The notes below the pieces were generated by a model. The model did not search any database. It was not told the DNA's origin and saw nothing but the letters and a program-made list of their open reading frames with translations. A stretch of DNA of 15,373 bases from Candidatus Latescibacterota bacterium (GTDB taxonomy: Bacteria > Latescibacterota > UBA2968 > UBA8231). The stretch covers positions 1-15,373 of the forward strand of contig JAJDTN010000214.1 in assembly GCA_022827165.1 (NCBI GenBank), written 5' to 3'. Shown here in pieces: positions 7,797 through 14,055 of this stretch. A program made the translations under genes and the position numbers. Each line of letters starts with the position of its first letter. Positions within the stretch are counted from its first letter, which is position 1.

Positions 7797-9326
7797 CTAG
7801 CCGTCGGTGAAGCGGAAGCTGTAGAGCCCGGCGTTGCGCAGGTGGAAGCGCAGGAAGGCGGGCTTGCCCACGAGAGCCCCGAGGTCGTCGCCGCCGCGCC
7901 AGCGCACCCGCAGGGCGGAACTCGTCATCCCCATGGGCAGGCAGTCCTCCAAGGCGAAGCCCTCGTGGTAGCCGGCGTCGCGGTGGTCGCCGGCGGCCCC
8001 CGACCGGCGCGCCAGCCCGACCCGGATCTCGCAGGGCGGCCGCCCGTCCCGGTCGATGACGCGCTCGCAGTGGATCTCCAGGTGGCGTCCTCCCACCAGC
8101 AGCTCCCGCGTGAGGAGGAAGCCGTCGTCGTCGCCGGCGAAGCGGCCGATGAGGCGCCCCCTGGGGACGACGGCGGCGCCCACGGCGGTGAGCGAGAAGG
8201 AGTGGGCGTGGCGCAGCGGCGGCTGGCGCTGCCCGATGTAGTAGATTAGCCAGTTGTCGCCCAGGTCTACCGGCGGACAGGCGGGCACGGCGGCGTGCTC
8301 GTCCCAGCTCCCCTCCGGACCGGGCTCGAGCCAGCAGGGGCGGTCCGGCAGGCGGCTCCAGCGGTAGCCGTCGGCGCTGAAGGCCAGCTGGGTCCGCCAG
8401 CGGCCCGAGCCGTAGTGGTCGGAGATCGGCACGAAGGAGAAGAAGTGGCTGCCCCATTTGAAGGCCGCCGCCGATCCCTCGACGCAGAAGGTGCTGATGT
8501 CGAGCTCGTCGGGCACGATGGCGGCGCGCGGAAAGGACCATCGGCGCAGGTCCGGGCTGGTCATGACCGCCATGCGCCGGCGGGTGTTGCCCCGCGAGGG
8601 GCGCGGCGTGGCCGCCGCGTCGACGGCCATCACCTTGGGCCGGCAGAAGCAGAACCACCGCTCCGTCTGCGGGTCCCAGCAGACCGGGTTCTGGCCGTCG
8701 CTGCCGCCGCGGGTCACGGGGTTGGACTCGTCCGGCGTCCAGCGGATTCCGTCGGGGGACCAGGCGAGACAACGCCCATCCTGCTGGCCGGGGCCCGGGT
8801 AGCCGATCGTGTCCCGGTAGAGCATCACCAGGCGGCGCTCCTCGTCGCCGCGGTCGGGGTTCCACACGACCTCCGGCGACTGGGCCCGGCTGGCGCCCGG
8901 GAAGACGACGTTGGTCCGGGGGTGGTCCCGCCAGGGGAACTCTTCGAGGGCCGGCTTCTCCCAGTTGAGCCCGTCCGTGCTGCGGGCGTAGCAGACGTAC
9001 TTCGGCGTGCCGTGGGCGGCGCGGTCCCAGGGATGGGGGTCGAGGCCCCCGTAGTTCATGTAGCGCTGGTAGGCCTCCACGTTGACCGACTGGTAGAGCA
9101 TGTGGTAGAGGCCCGCCCCCTCGTCTCGCAGCACGTTGCAGGTGCGGATGCCGTCCTCCCAGGGGCGGTCGGCCAGGAGCACGGGGCCCGCGGGGTGGCG
9201 CAGAGGGGGATGGAGGTGACGGCGGAGCTCCCACGCGTCCTCGACGACGTGGTCGTCCACGAGCATCTGCTCGACGCAGCCCACGTCCAGGGGCTCCACC
9301 TCCCGGTAGCCGGAGCGGATCTCCAT
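7797..9326 (-). CDS. Five-bladed beta-propeller glycosidase-like protein (GH32/43/68 superfamily type)
   Basis: A 509-residue protein with no signal peptide, so probably cytoplasmic. After the opening QMLVDDHVVED (about 20-30) come repeated blades recognisable by 'TDGLNWE' (about 117-123), 'PDGIRWT' (about 191-197), 'SPDLRRWS' (about 257-264) and 'SADGYRWS' (about 317-324), the Asp-box-like turns seen in invertase, arabinanase and levansucrase propellers. A C-terminal beta-sandwich follows (about 390-509), ending LRFHLRNAGLYSFRF. This architecture matches families annotated as GH32 N-terminal-domain proteins in Planctomycetes and FCB bacteria, usually of unknown substrate. I could not place the catalytic acid and nucleophile with certainty. 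ATG 9326 shares one base with the stop of the phosphoesterase gene (TGATG) and has GGAG 5 bases upstream, so translation is coupled. It is the last gene of a three-gene operon. Confidence 0.72.
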   Translation of the reverse strand: MEIRSGYREVEPLDVGCVEQMLVDDHVVEDAWELRRHLHPPLRHPAGPVLLADRPWEDGIRTCNVLRDEGAGLYHMLYQSVNVEAYQRYMNYGGLDPHPWDRAAHGTPKYVCYARSTDGLNWEKPALEEFPWRDHPRTNVVFPGASRAQSPEVVWNPDRGDEERRLVMLYRDTIGYPGPGQQDGRCLAWSPDGIRWTPDESNPVTRGGSDGQNPVCWDPQTERWFCFCRPKVMAVDAAATPRPSRGNTRRRMAVMTSPDLRRWSFPRAAIVPDELDISTFCVEGSAAAFKWGSHFFSFVPISDHYGSGRWRTQLAFSADGYRWSRLPDRPCWLEPGPEGSWDEHAAVPACPPVDLGDNWLIYYIGQRQPPLRHAHSFSLTAVGAAVVPRGRLIGRFAGDDDGFLLTRELLVGGRHLEIHCERVIDRDGRPPCEIRVGLARRSGAAGDHRDAGYHEGFALEDCLPMGMTSSALRVRWRGGDDLGALVGKPAFLRFHLRNAGLYSFRFTDG

Positions 9327-10297
9327 CACCACTCCCTGCTGGCGGGATCGCCGTGGATGAGGTGGCGCACGGCGGGGCCTCCCTCTTCGAGGAAGGCGCG
9401 CTCCGTCAGGGGCAGGCCGGGCTGCAGGCCGACGTTGCCCCAGGTCGTGTCCACCTCGACGTTGCGGTGGCTCAGGCGCCCGTCATCCACGGTGACGACG
9501 CGGAAGTGGGGAGCCAGGGTAGTGGGGACCAGGACCTGCACGTCCCCGTCGGCCCACTGGTTGCCCGTGGAGCGCAGACCGAGGACGGGCACGCCCTCCA
9601 CCTCGCGCTCCTTGGTGGCGTGGATGTGGCCGTGCAGGAGGGCCAGCACCCTGCGGCCGTGGAGGAGCTCCCACACCCGGTCCATGTCCTCGGGCATCTC
9701 CCCCTCCACCCAGGGCATCTCCGCCACCGGGGCGGCGGGCAGGTGCATGACGACGATGATGGGCGTCTCCCGCGGCAGCCGGCCACACTCCTCTTCCAGC
9801 AGCCGCATGGAGGAGTCGGGCATGCGGTCCCGCCGAGGCGGCGGGATGGGGCGGTTGACGAACCTCGGCGTGTCGAGGCAGAGGAAGCGGACGCCCTTGT
9901 GGGTGAAGGCGAAGTCGAGGGAATCGGGAGTCGGCGACCCGGGGAAGAGGTGGCGGAGGAAGGGCCCGTTCTGGTCGTGGTTGCCGGGGACGAAGTAGAT
10001 GGGCATCCCCTCCATGCCCGGAAAGCCCAGTCGCTGCGGGCCGGGGAAGGGGGCGGTGGGGCGCAGGTGGATGGCGCCGGCGAAGCACTGGTAGGGCCGG
10101 TCCAGGGGGAAGCTCACGTAGTCGCCGGTGCCCAGGATGAAGTCCGCACCATCGGCCTCGTGGCGGGCGATGTGCTGCAGCACCCGCTGCAGGGTGAAGT
10201 GCAGACAGAGTCCCCGCAGCAGGCTGTCCGGCGTGTCCAGAAGGTGGCAGTCGGTGACCTGGATGAAGGAGAAGCTCTCTCCCGGCTCGCCGCTCAA
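9326..10297 (-). CDS. Calcineurin-like metallophosphoesterase
   Basis: A 323-residue two-metal phosphoesterase with all family ligands visible: TDCH (Asp16, His18), GTGD (Asp59), PGNHD (Asn106, His107), VMH (His185) and GHIH (His224, His226). It resembles the CpdA/Icc group of class III phosphodiesterases, which hydrolyse cyclic nucleotides or other phosphodiesters, but the substrate is unknown and such genes are often misassigned. There is no signal peptide, so it is probably cytoplasmic. It starts at a TTG, with AGGAGG 6 bases upstream at 10304-10309. That start lies 1 base after the oxidoreductase stop. Its stop overlaps the propeller start by 1 base. The operon partners suggest a phosphorylated or nucleotide-linked sugar substrate, which is inference. 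Confidence 0.88.
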   Translation of the reverse strand: MSGEPGESFSFIQVTDCHLLDTPDSLLRGLCLHFTLQRVLQHIARHEADGADFILGTGDYVSFPLDRPYQCFAGAIHLRPTAPFPGPQRLGFPGMEGMPIYFVPGNHDQNGPFLRHLFPGSPTPDSLDFAFTHKGVRFLCLDTPRFVNRPIPPPRRDRMPDSSMRLLEEECGRLPRETPIIVVMHLPAAPVAEMPWVEGEMPEDMDRVWELLHGRRVLALLHGHIHATKEREVEGVPVLGLRSTGNQWADGDVQVLVPTTLAPHFRVVTVDDGRLSHRNVEVDTTWGNVGLQPGLPLTERAFLEEGGPAVRHLIHGDPASREW

Positions 10298-10298
10298 G

Positions 10299-11768
10299 TC
10301 AACCCTCCTGCGCGGGGTCCGGCGGGGTGAGGCCCAGTTGCCGCAGCCGCTCCGGCGGCGCGATGTGGTGCCGCGCCGCCAGCAGCGTTTGCTGCAGGAG
10401 CCGCACGTCCAGGTCGCGGGGGGAGACGCCCTCGCGGGCGGCCAGGGCCGCCGCCGTACCGGCTACCTGACCCATCTGCTGGGCGCTGTAGCGCTGGCGG
10501 AACTGGGGTCCGCGCTTCATGGCGCTGCGCCCGGAGGCGATCAGGCCGTCCACTCCCCTGGGGATGAGCATGCGGTAGGGGACGTCGACTCCGCCCTCCA
10601 CGAAGCGCTTGTCGTCGTAGTAGGTGTAGATCACGTCGTCGAAGCGGGCCCCGGCGGCCACATCCTCCACGGTGAGGGCGCGCTCGCTCTCGATGCTCTT
10701 GCCCCCCCGGGCCTGGAAGTACGGGGAGACGACGTAGAGGTAGGCGTCCTCGTAACCCGGGACGTAGCGGTTCATGAACTCGACGAACTCGTAGATGAAG
10801 CACCACTGCTGCCGCTGTATGCGGGAGAGGGCGAGACCGTCACCGGGATGGAACCGTCCGTTGACGCGGGTCCGGCAGTTGACCGACGGCGGATCCCCCT
10901 TGGGCTCCATGAGGGTGATCTCGAGGGTGGCGAAGCCGTCCACGACCTGGACGATCCGAAAGTCCCCCGCCTCCCAGGCCTGGCGCGCCCAGGGCATGAG
11001 CTGCGGCGGCACCTGGTGCTCCTCCAGCCAGGCCTCGTCCTCCGCCGTGAGGGCGGGGCGTCCGTCCCGGGCCCGCTCCCACTGCTCGGCGTCGACCCCC
11101 ATGATGCCGAAGTAGACGCCCATGGAGGGATTCTCCTCCAGCTCGACCACGGGGGCCCCGGCGCGGTCGGCCACGTCTGCCGTACCCGTGCAGTCCACGG
11201 CGACGCGGGAGCGGATGGCCAGGGTGCCCGACTTGTTCTCCACGAAAATGCCGGTGAGCCGGTCCTCCTCCTTCATCACGTCGACCACGGCGCTGAAGAG
11301 GAGGATCTCCACCCCCGCTTCCTCGAGCATCCGCGTGGCCACGTAGGGCACGGTCTTGCTGTCGCGCAGGTAGTCGGAGCCGACCCGCCGCTCCTCGTGG
11401 TGAACAACCCGTTCGTTGAACTCCTGGGGAATGCCGCCGAGGCCGTCGGGGAAGGCTTCGGGGTTCTTCAGGGCCAGGTGCAGGGATCCGCCGGCGAACA
11501 TGCCGGGGCCCATGTTGCCGCCCAGGCTGCCGAAGGGTTCCACCACCAGGGTCCGGGCGCCCAGCCGACCCGCGGCCAGGGCGGCGATGATCCCGGTGAT
11601 GCCGCCGCCGGCGACGAGGACATCGACCTCCTCGACCACGGGGATCCGCTTCGCCGGGCGCTCCACGTGGCCCTTGACGTCCCACAGGTCCGCTCCCCGC
11701 CGCCAGAGCGCGGCTGGAGCCGAGCTCTCGTCGGCGGTCTTGGCGGGGGCGGGTCCCGTGCTGTCCAT
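10299..11768 (-). CDS. FAD-dependent oxidoreductase
   Basis: A 489-residue flavoprotein of the FAD_oxidored type (PF12831-like). The N-terminal ADP-binding fold has DVLVAGGGITGIIAALAAGR (about 49-68), with the GxGxxG loop at 54-59 and an acidic residue, VVEP, at the end of strand 2. The FAD-pyrophosphate region GSLGGNMGPGMFAGG (about 80-94) follows, then DCTGTADVADRAG (about 192-204) and a C-terminal GVDGLIASGRSA motif typical of the family. There is no signal peptide. The redox substrate is unknown; relatives often sit in polysaccharide or sugar-acid utilisation loci. Start ATG 11768 has GGAGG 11 bases upstream and lies only 48 bp from the terminator hairpin of the preceding gene. It is the first gene of an operon with the phosphoesterase and the propeller protein. 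Confidence 0.88.
   Translation of the reverse strand: MDSTGPAPAKTADESSAPAALWRRGADLWDVKGHVERPAKRIPVVEEVDVLVAGGGITGIIAALAAGRLGARTLVVEPFGSLGGNMGPGMFAGGSLHLALKNPEAFPDGLGGIPQEFNERVVHHEERRVGSDYLRDSKTVPYVATRMLEEAGVEILLFSAVVDVMKEEDRLTGIFVENKSGTLAIRSRVAVDCTGTADVADRAGAPVVELEENPSMGVYFGIMGVDAEQWERARDGRPALTAEDEAWLEEHQVPPQLMPWARQAWEAGDFRIVQVVDGFATLEITLMEPKGDPPSVNCRTRVNGRFHPGDGLALSRIQRQQWCFIYEFVEFMNRYVPGYEDAYLYVVSPYFQARGGKSIESERALTVEDVAAGARFDDVIYTYYDDKRFVEGGVDVPYRMLIPRGVDGLIASGRSAMKRGPQFRQRYSAQQMGQVAGTAAALAAREGVSPRDLDVRLLQQTLLAARHHIAPPERLRQLGLTPPDPAQEG
10304..10309 (-). promoter_or_regulatory. Ribosome-binding site fixing the TTG start of the phosphoesterase
   Basis: A perfect AGGAGG on the minus strand ends 6 bases before TTG 10297. 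It lies inside the last codons of the upstream oxidoreductase gene. Without it the TTG start would be hard to accept; with it, TTG is the best start. Confidence 0.75.
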
Positions 11769-11816
11769 CGAGTCGATCCCCTCCGGGGCGGTCGTCAGAT
11801 CCTGGGGCAAGAGAAA

Positions 11817-11845
11817 GGGAGGCAGGCCGCGGCGGCCTGCCTCCC
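11817..11845 (-). terminator. Rho-independent terminator of CBM9-like gene A
   Basis: A perfect 13-bp stem with a 3-base loop (arms at 11817-11829 and 11833-11845, GGGAGGCAGGCCG and its complement) lies about 36 bases after the stop codon on the minus strand and is followed by TTTCTCTTG, a moderately T-rich tail. It is almost the same hairpin as the one at 12942-12970. Confidence 0.85.
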
Positions 11846-11858
11846 TGGAACGGTTACC

Positions 11859-11880
11859 AGCGGCGTTGGGTGCAGCCGCT
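11859..11880 (-). other. Small inverted repeat directly after the stop codon of gene A
   Basis: AGCGGC (11859-11864) and GCCGCT (11875-11880) form a 6-bp stem with a 10-base loop. It immediately follows the stop codon and precedes the large terminator. The paralogue has the same pair at 12986-12991 and 13001-13006, so the element is conserved by duplication or by selection. It may protect the 3' end of the message. Confidence 0.5.
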
Positions 11881-11881
11881 C

Positions 11882-12814
11882 TTACTGCTCCAGGCTGGCC
11901 TTGACCTGGCCCCAGCTGTTGGACTCGACGGCGGTGGCCAAAGCTGGATCCACCGGCAGCAGGAGCCAGTCGCTGACGACGTCGCTGTCGGCGTACCACC
12001 TCGCGCCACCGGGACCGCCCGACCGCCAGACCGAATTGTGGCCCGACTCGTTGGAGGTCCCGTCGATGTCGCAGAAGGCGATCCCCATTCCAATGATCTG
12101 GTTCTCCGACAAGGGGGCGACCACGCTCTCCTCGGGCGACAGGTGAACCAGGTTGTTGAAGTAGACGGACCACCACTCGGAGATCAGACTCACATCGGTG
12201 CCGCCGTGCTCACCGTCCAAGTCGTAGGAGTCGGGGCAGCAGGCATAGGGCGGCTTGTCGTGCCAGGTGGCGGCGCTCACCCACATCCAACTCCAGGCGT
12301 TGTTCCCTTCTCCGATGGGCGGCCAGCGCCAGTGGGCAATCTGGGCAGACCTGGCTTGCGTCTCTTCGTCGCCGGTGACCATGAGGCCACCGCTGTGGTC
12401 GGCGTCAACGTGGATCTCGATGCTGTCGTCGCCGCCGCACGCGCCGGGCGGCTCCGCCACGTCGCGGTCCCACGTGTCGTCGAAGCGATCCTGGGCGAAG
12501 TACATGCGGTCGTACTCGTCGTTCCAGGCGACGGCCATGCGGATGGTGAGGTCTGCGGCGTCATTATCGGTGCCGTCCATGCCCTTGTGATCGCCCGCCA
12601 CGGCGTGGAACAGGGCGTTGCCGTCGTTGTCCAGGGTGGACATGGTGAGCCAGAGGTATTCGGGTATGACCTCCCACTCGCTGATGTCGCCGTCCATGAC
12701 GGGCAGGGCATGCGAAGGCCACTGCCAGACCCCGAGGACGGTGCCTGGGGGCACGTGGGCTTGCGCCGAGCCGAAGGCCAGCAGCAGAGCCGCCATGGTG
12801 AGGGATTTTCTCAT
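11882..12814 (-). CDS. Secreted CBM9-like protein, copy A
   Basis: A 310-residue exported protein. The first 19 residues form a signal peptide (MRK, a hydrophobic core, cleavage after SAQA). The mature part opens with GVWQWPSHALPVMDGDISEWEVIPEYLW, including the LDGDxSEW-like entry typical of CBM9-type carbohydrate-binding or DOMON-like modules. It continues with VAWNDEYDRMYFAQ and DDSIEIHVDADHSGG (about 129-143), a family-typical metal or ligand edge. Four cysteines (126, 192, 193, 248) are kept in the paralogue, suggesting disulfides. The last 15 residues (TAVESNSWGQVKASL...) are almost identical to those of the paralogue and may be a sorting or anchoring tail. GGAG lies 8 bases before the ATG. 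The ligand is unknown; a glycan-binding role outside the cytoplasm is inferred. Confidence 0.85.
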   Translation of the reverse strand: MRKSLTMAALLLAFGSAQAHVPPGTVLGVWQWPSHALPVMDGDISEWEVIPEYLWLTMSTLDNDGNALFHAVAGDHKGMDGTDNDAADLTIRMAVAWNDEYDRMYFAQDRFDDTWDRDVAEPPGACGGDDSIEIHVDADHSGGLMVTGDEETQARSAQIAHWRWPPIGEGNNAWSWMWVSAATWHDKPPYACCPDSYDLDGEHGGTDVSLISEWWSVYFNNLVHLSPEESVVAPLSENQIIGMGIAFCDIDGTSNESGHNSVWRSGGPGGARWYADSDVVSDWLLLPVDPALATAVESNSWGQVKASLEQ

Positions 12815-12888
12815 GGTCCTGTCTCCAATCGCATGATGGGAGGGTGATCGATCGGGGCCGGATACCTCGATCCTGAGCGGTTGCGGGT

Positions 12889-12917
12889 ATAGTACCACCA
12901 AAACCCCCCAGAATCAA
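12889..12917 (-). promoter_or_regulatory. Promoter of CBM9-like gene A
   Basis: On the minus strand, TTGATT (12912-12917) and TACTAT (12889-12894) are separated by exactly 17 bases. They match the sigma-70 consensus at 4 of 6 positions each and lie about 75 bases upstream of the start codon. The copy-B promoter has the same -35 and spacing. Confidence 0.6.
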
Positions 12918-12941
12918 CGCATTCCTGCCGAGGCAAGAAAA

Positions 12942-12970
12942 GGGAGGCAGGCCGCGGGGGCCTGCCTCCC
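12942..12970 (-). terminator. Rho-independent terminator of CBM9-like gene B
   Basis: A perfect 12-bp stem (GGGAGGCAGGCC, arms 12942-12953 and 12959-12970) with a 5-base loop lies about 36 bases past the stop codon. On the minus strand it is followed by TTTTCTTGCC. The tail is stronger in T than that of copy A. The arms are identical to those of copy A apart from the innermost base pair and loop. Confidence 0.88.
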
Positions 12971-12985
12971 TGGAAACCGTTGACC

Positions 12986-13006
12986 AGCGGCGCTGGTACA
13001 GCCGCT
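12986..13006 (-). other. Small inverted repeat directly after the stop codon of gene B
   Basis: AGCGGC (12986-12991) and GCCGCT (13001-13006) form a 6-bp stem with a 9-base loop. It matches the element after gene A but has a different loop sequence, which hints that the stem rather than the loop matters. Confidence 0.5.
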
Positions 13007-13930
13007 CTACTGCTGGAGGCTGGCCTTGACCTGACCCCAGCTATTGGACTCGACGGCCGTCATCATGTTCTCCAACAGGACCCAGTCGCCGAGGACATCG
13101 CTGTCAGCGTAATACCTCGCCGCGCCTTCACCGCCCGACACCCAGACCGTATTGGGGCCGTCTTGGGCGGCCCCGTCGATGTCGCAAAGGGCGAAGGTCA
13201 TGCCGATGATCTGGCCCTCCGAAAGGGGGGCGACCACGCTCTCCTCGGGCGACAGGTGAACCAAGTTGTTGAAGTAGACGGTCCACCACTCGGAGACCAG
13301 CGTCACATCGGTGTCGCCGTGCCCACCGTCGATGTCGAAGGCGGTGGGGCAGCAGGCATAGGGCTCCTTGTCGTGCCAGGTGGCGGCGCTCACCCACATC
13401 CAGCTCCAGGCGTTATTCCCTTCCCCGATCGGCGGCCAGCGCCAGTGGGCAATCTGGGCCGACCTGGCTTGCGTCTCCTCGTCGCCGGTGACCATGACAC
13501 CACCGGTGTGGTCGGCGTCGACATGGATCTCGATGCTGTCGTCGCCGCCGCACTCGCCGGGCGGCTCCGCCACGTCGCGGTCGTACACGTCGTCGAAGCG
13601 CTCCTGGGCGAAGTACATGCGGTCGAACTCGTCGTTCCAGGCGACGGCGACGCGGATGGTGAGGTCGGAGGCGTCACCCTCGGGGCCGGACATGCCCTTG
13701 TCGTTGCCATGGACGCCGGTGAACAGGGGGTTGCCATCGTTGTCCAGGGAGGTGGCCGGATTGAGCCACAGGTAATCCGGGATGACCTCCCACTCGCTGA
13801 TGTCGCCGTCCAAGGTGGGCAGGGCATTCGAAGGCCACTGCCAGACCCCGAGGACATTGCCCGGGGGCAGGTGGGCCTGCGCCGAGCCGACGCCCAGCAG
13901 CAGGACCGCCATGGTGAGGGTCTTTCTCAT
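13007..13930 (-). CDS. Secreted CBM9-like protein, copy B
   Basis: A 307-residue paralogue of the protein at 11882-12814. The signal peptide (cleavage after SAQA, residue 19), the LDGDISEWEVIPDYLW entry, the DDSIEIHVDADH segment (about 130-141), four cysteines (127, 193, 194, 249) and the TAVESNSWGQVKASL tail are all retained. A central block from MVTGDEETQARS to SAATWHDK (about 146-188) is unchanged between copies, while the N-terminal loop around 57-88 and the segment near 250-290 have diverged with indels. ATG 13930 is chosen over ATG 13936 because GGAG sits 8 bases before it and the paralogue starts at the same place. It has its own promoter and terminator. A glycan-binding role is inferred from the fold resemblance only. 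Confidence 0.85.
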   Translation of the reverse strand: MRKTLTMAVLLLGVGSAQAHLPPGNVLGVWQWPSNALPTLDGDISEWEVIPDYLWLNPATSLDNDGNPLFTGVHGNDKGMSGPEGDASDLTIRVAVAWNDEFDRMYFAQERFDDVYDRDVAEPPGECGGDDSIEIHVDADHTGGVMVTGDEETQARSAQIAHWRWPPIGEGNNAWSWMWVSAATWHDKEPYACCPTAFDIDGGHGDTDVTLVSEWWTVYFNNLVHLSPEESVVAPLSEGQIIGMTFALCDIDGAAQDGPNTVWVSGGEGAARYYADSDVLGDWVLLENMMTAVESNSWGQVKASLQQ

Positions 13931-14014
13931 GGTCATGACTCCAATCGCATGATGGAAAGGGTGAAGGACCGGGGGGATACCCTCGGTCGTGGGTGATCGA
14001 CGGTGGGCCTACGA

Positions 14015-14043
14015 ACGTTACTAAGAAAATCCCTGGAAATCAA
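14015..14043 (-). promoter_or_regulatory. Promoter of CBM9-like gene B
   Basis: On the minus strand, TTGATT (14038-14043) is followed after 17 bases by TAACGT (14015-14020). The -35 and spacing match the promoter of copy A, and the spacer shares the GGG..TTTT pattern. The -10 is weaker. It begins 12 bases beyond the stop of the FlgD-domain gene. Confidence 0.5.
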
Positions 14044-14055
14044 CCACTTTTGGCT

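Larger units (their letters stand above)
11806..12839 (-). repeat. Tandem duplication unit A (gene, terminator and 5' leader)
   Basis: This unit matches unit B (12932-13955) along its length in the same orientation: terminator hairpin, a second small stem next to the stop codon, the coding region and the start of the 5' leader (GGAG and the CCAATCGCATGATGG box). By hand comparison the two encoded proteins share very roughly three quarters of their residues, with short indels near the 61st and 287th-290th residues. The match fades beyond the leader. Confidence 0.85.
12932..13955 (-). repeat. Tandem duplication unit B (gene, terminator and 5' leader)
   Basis: This is the second copy of the duplication described at 11806-12839, in the same orientation and separated from it by 92 bases. 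It carries the corresponding terminator, small stem, coding region and leader box CCAATCGCATGATGG. Confidence 0.85.

Noticed and set aside
11769..12176. An N-terminal extension of the oxidoreductase frame by about 136 residues
   Set aside because: It would run through the terminator hairpin and into CBM9-like gene A in a different frame. The extension is arginine-rich, without motifs, and ATG 11768 has an upstream GGAGG.
13931..13936. ATG 13936 as the start of CBM9-like gene B
   Set aside because: The GGAG would be only 2 bases away, and the paralogue begins at the codon equivalent to ATG 13930.
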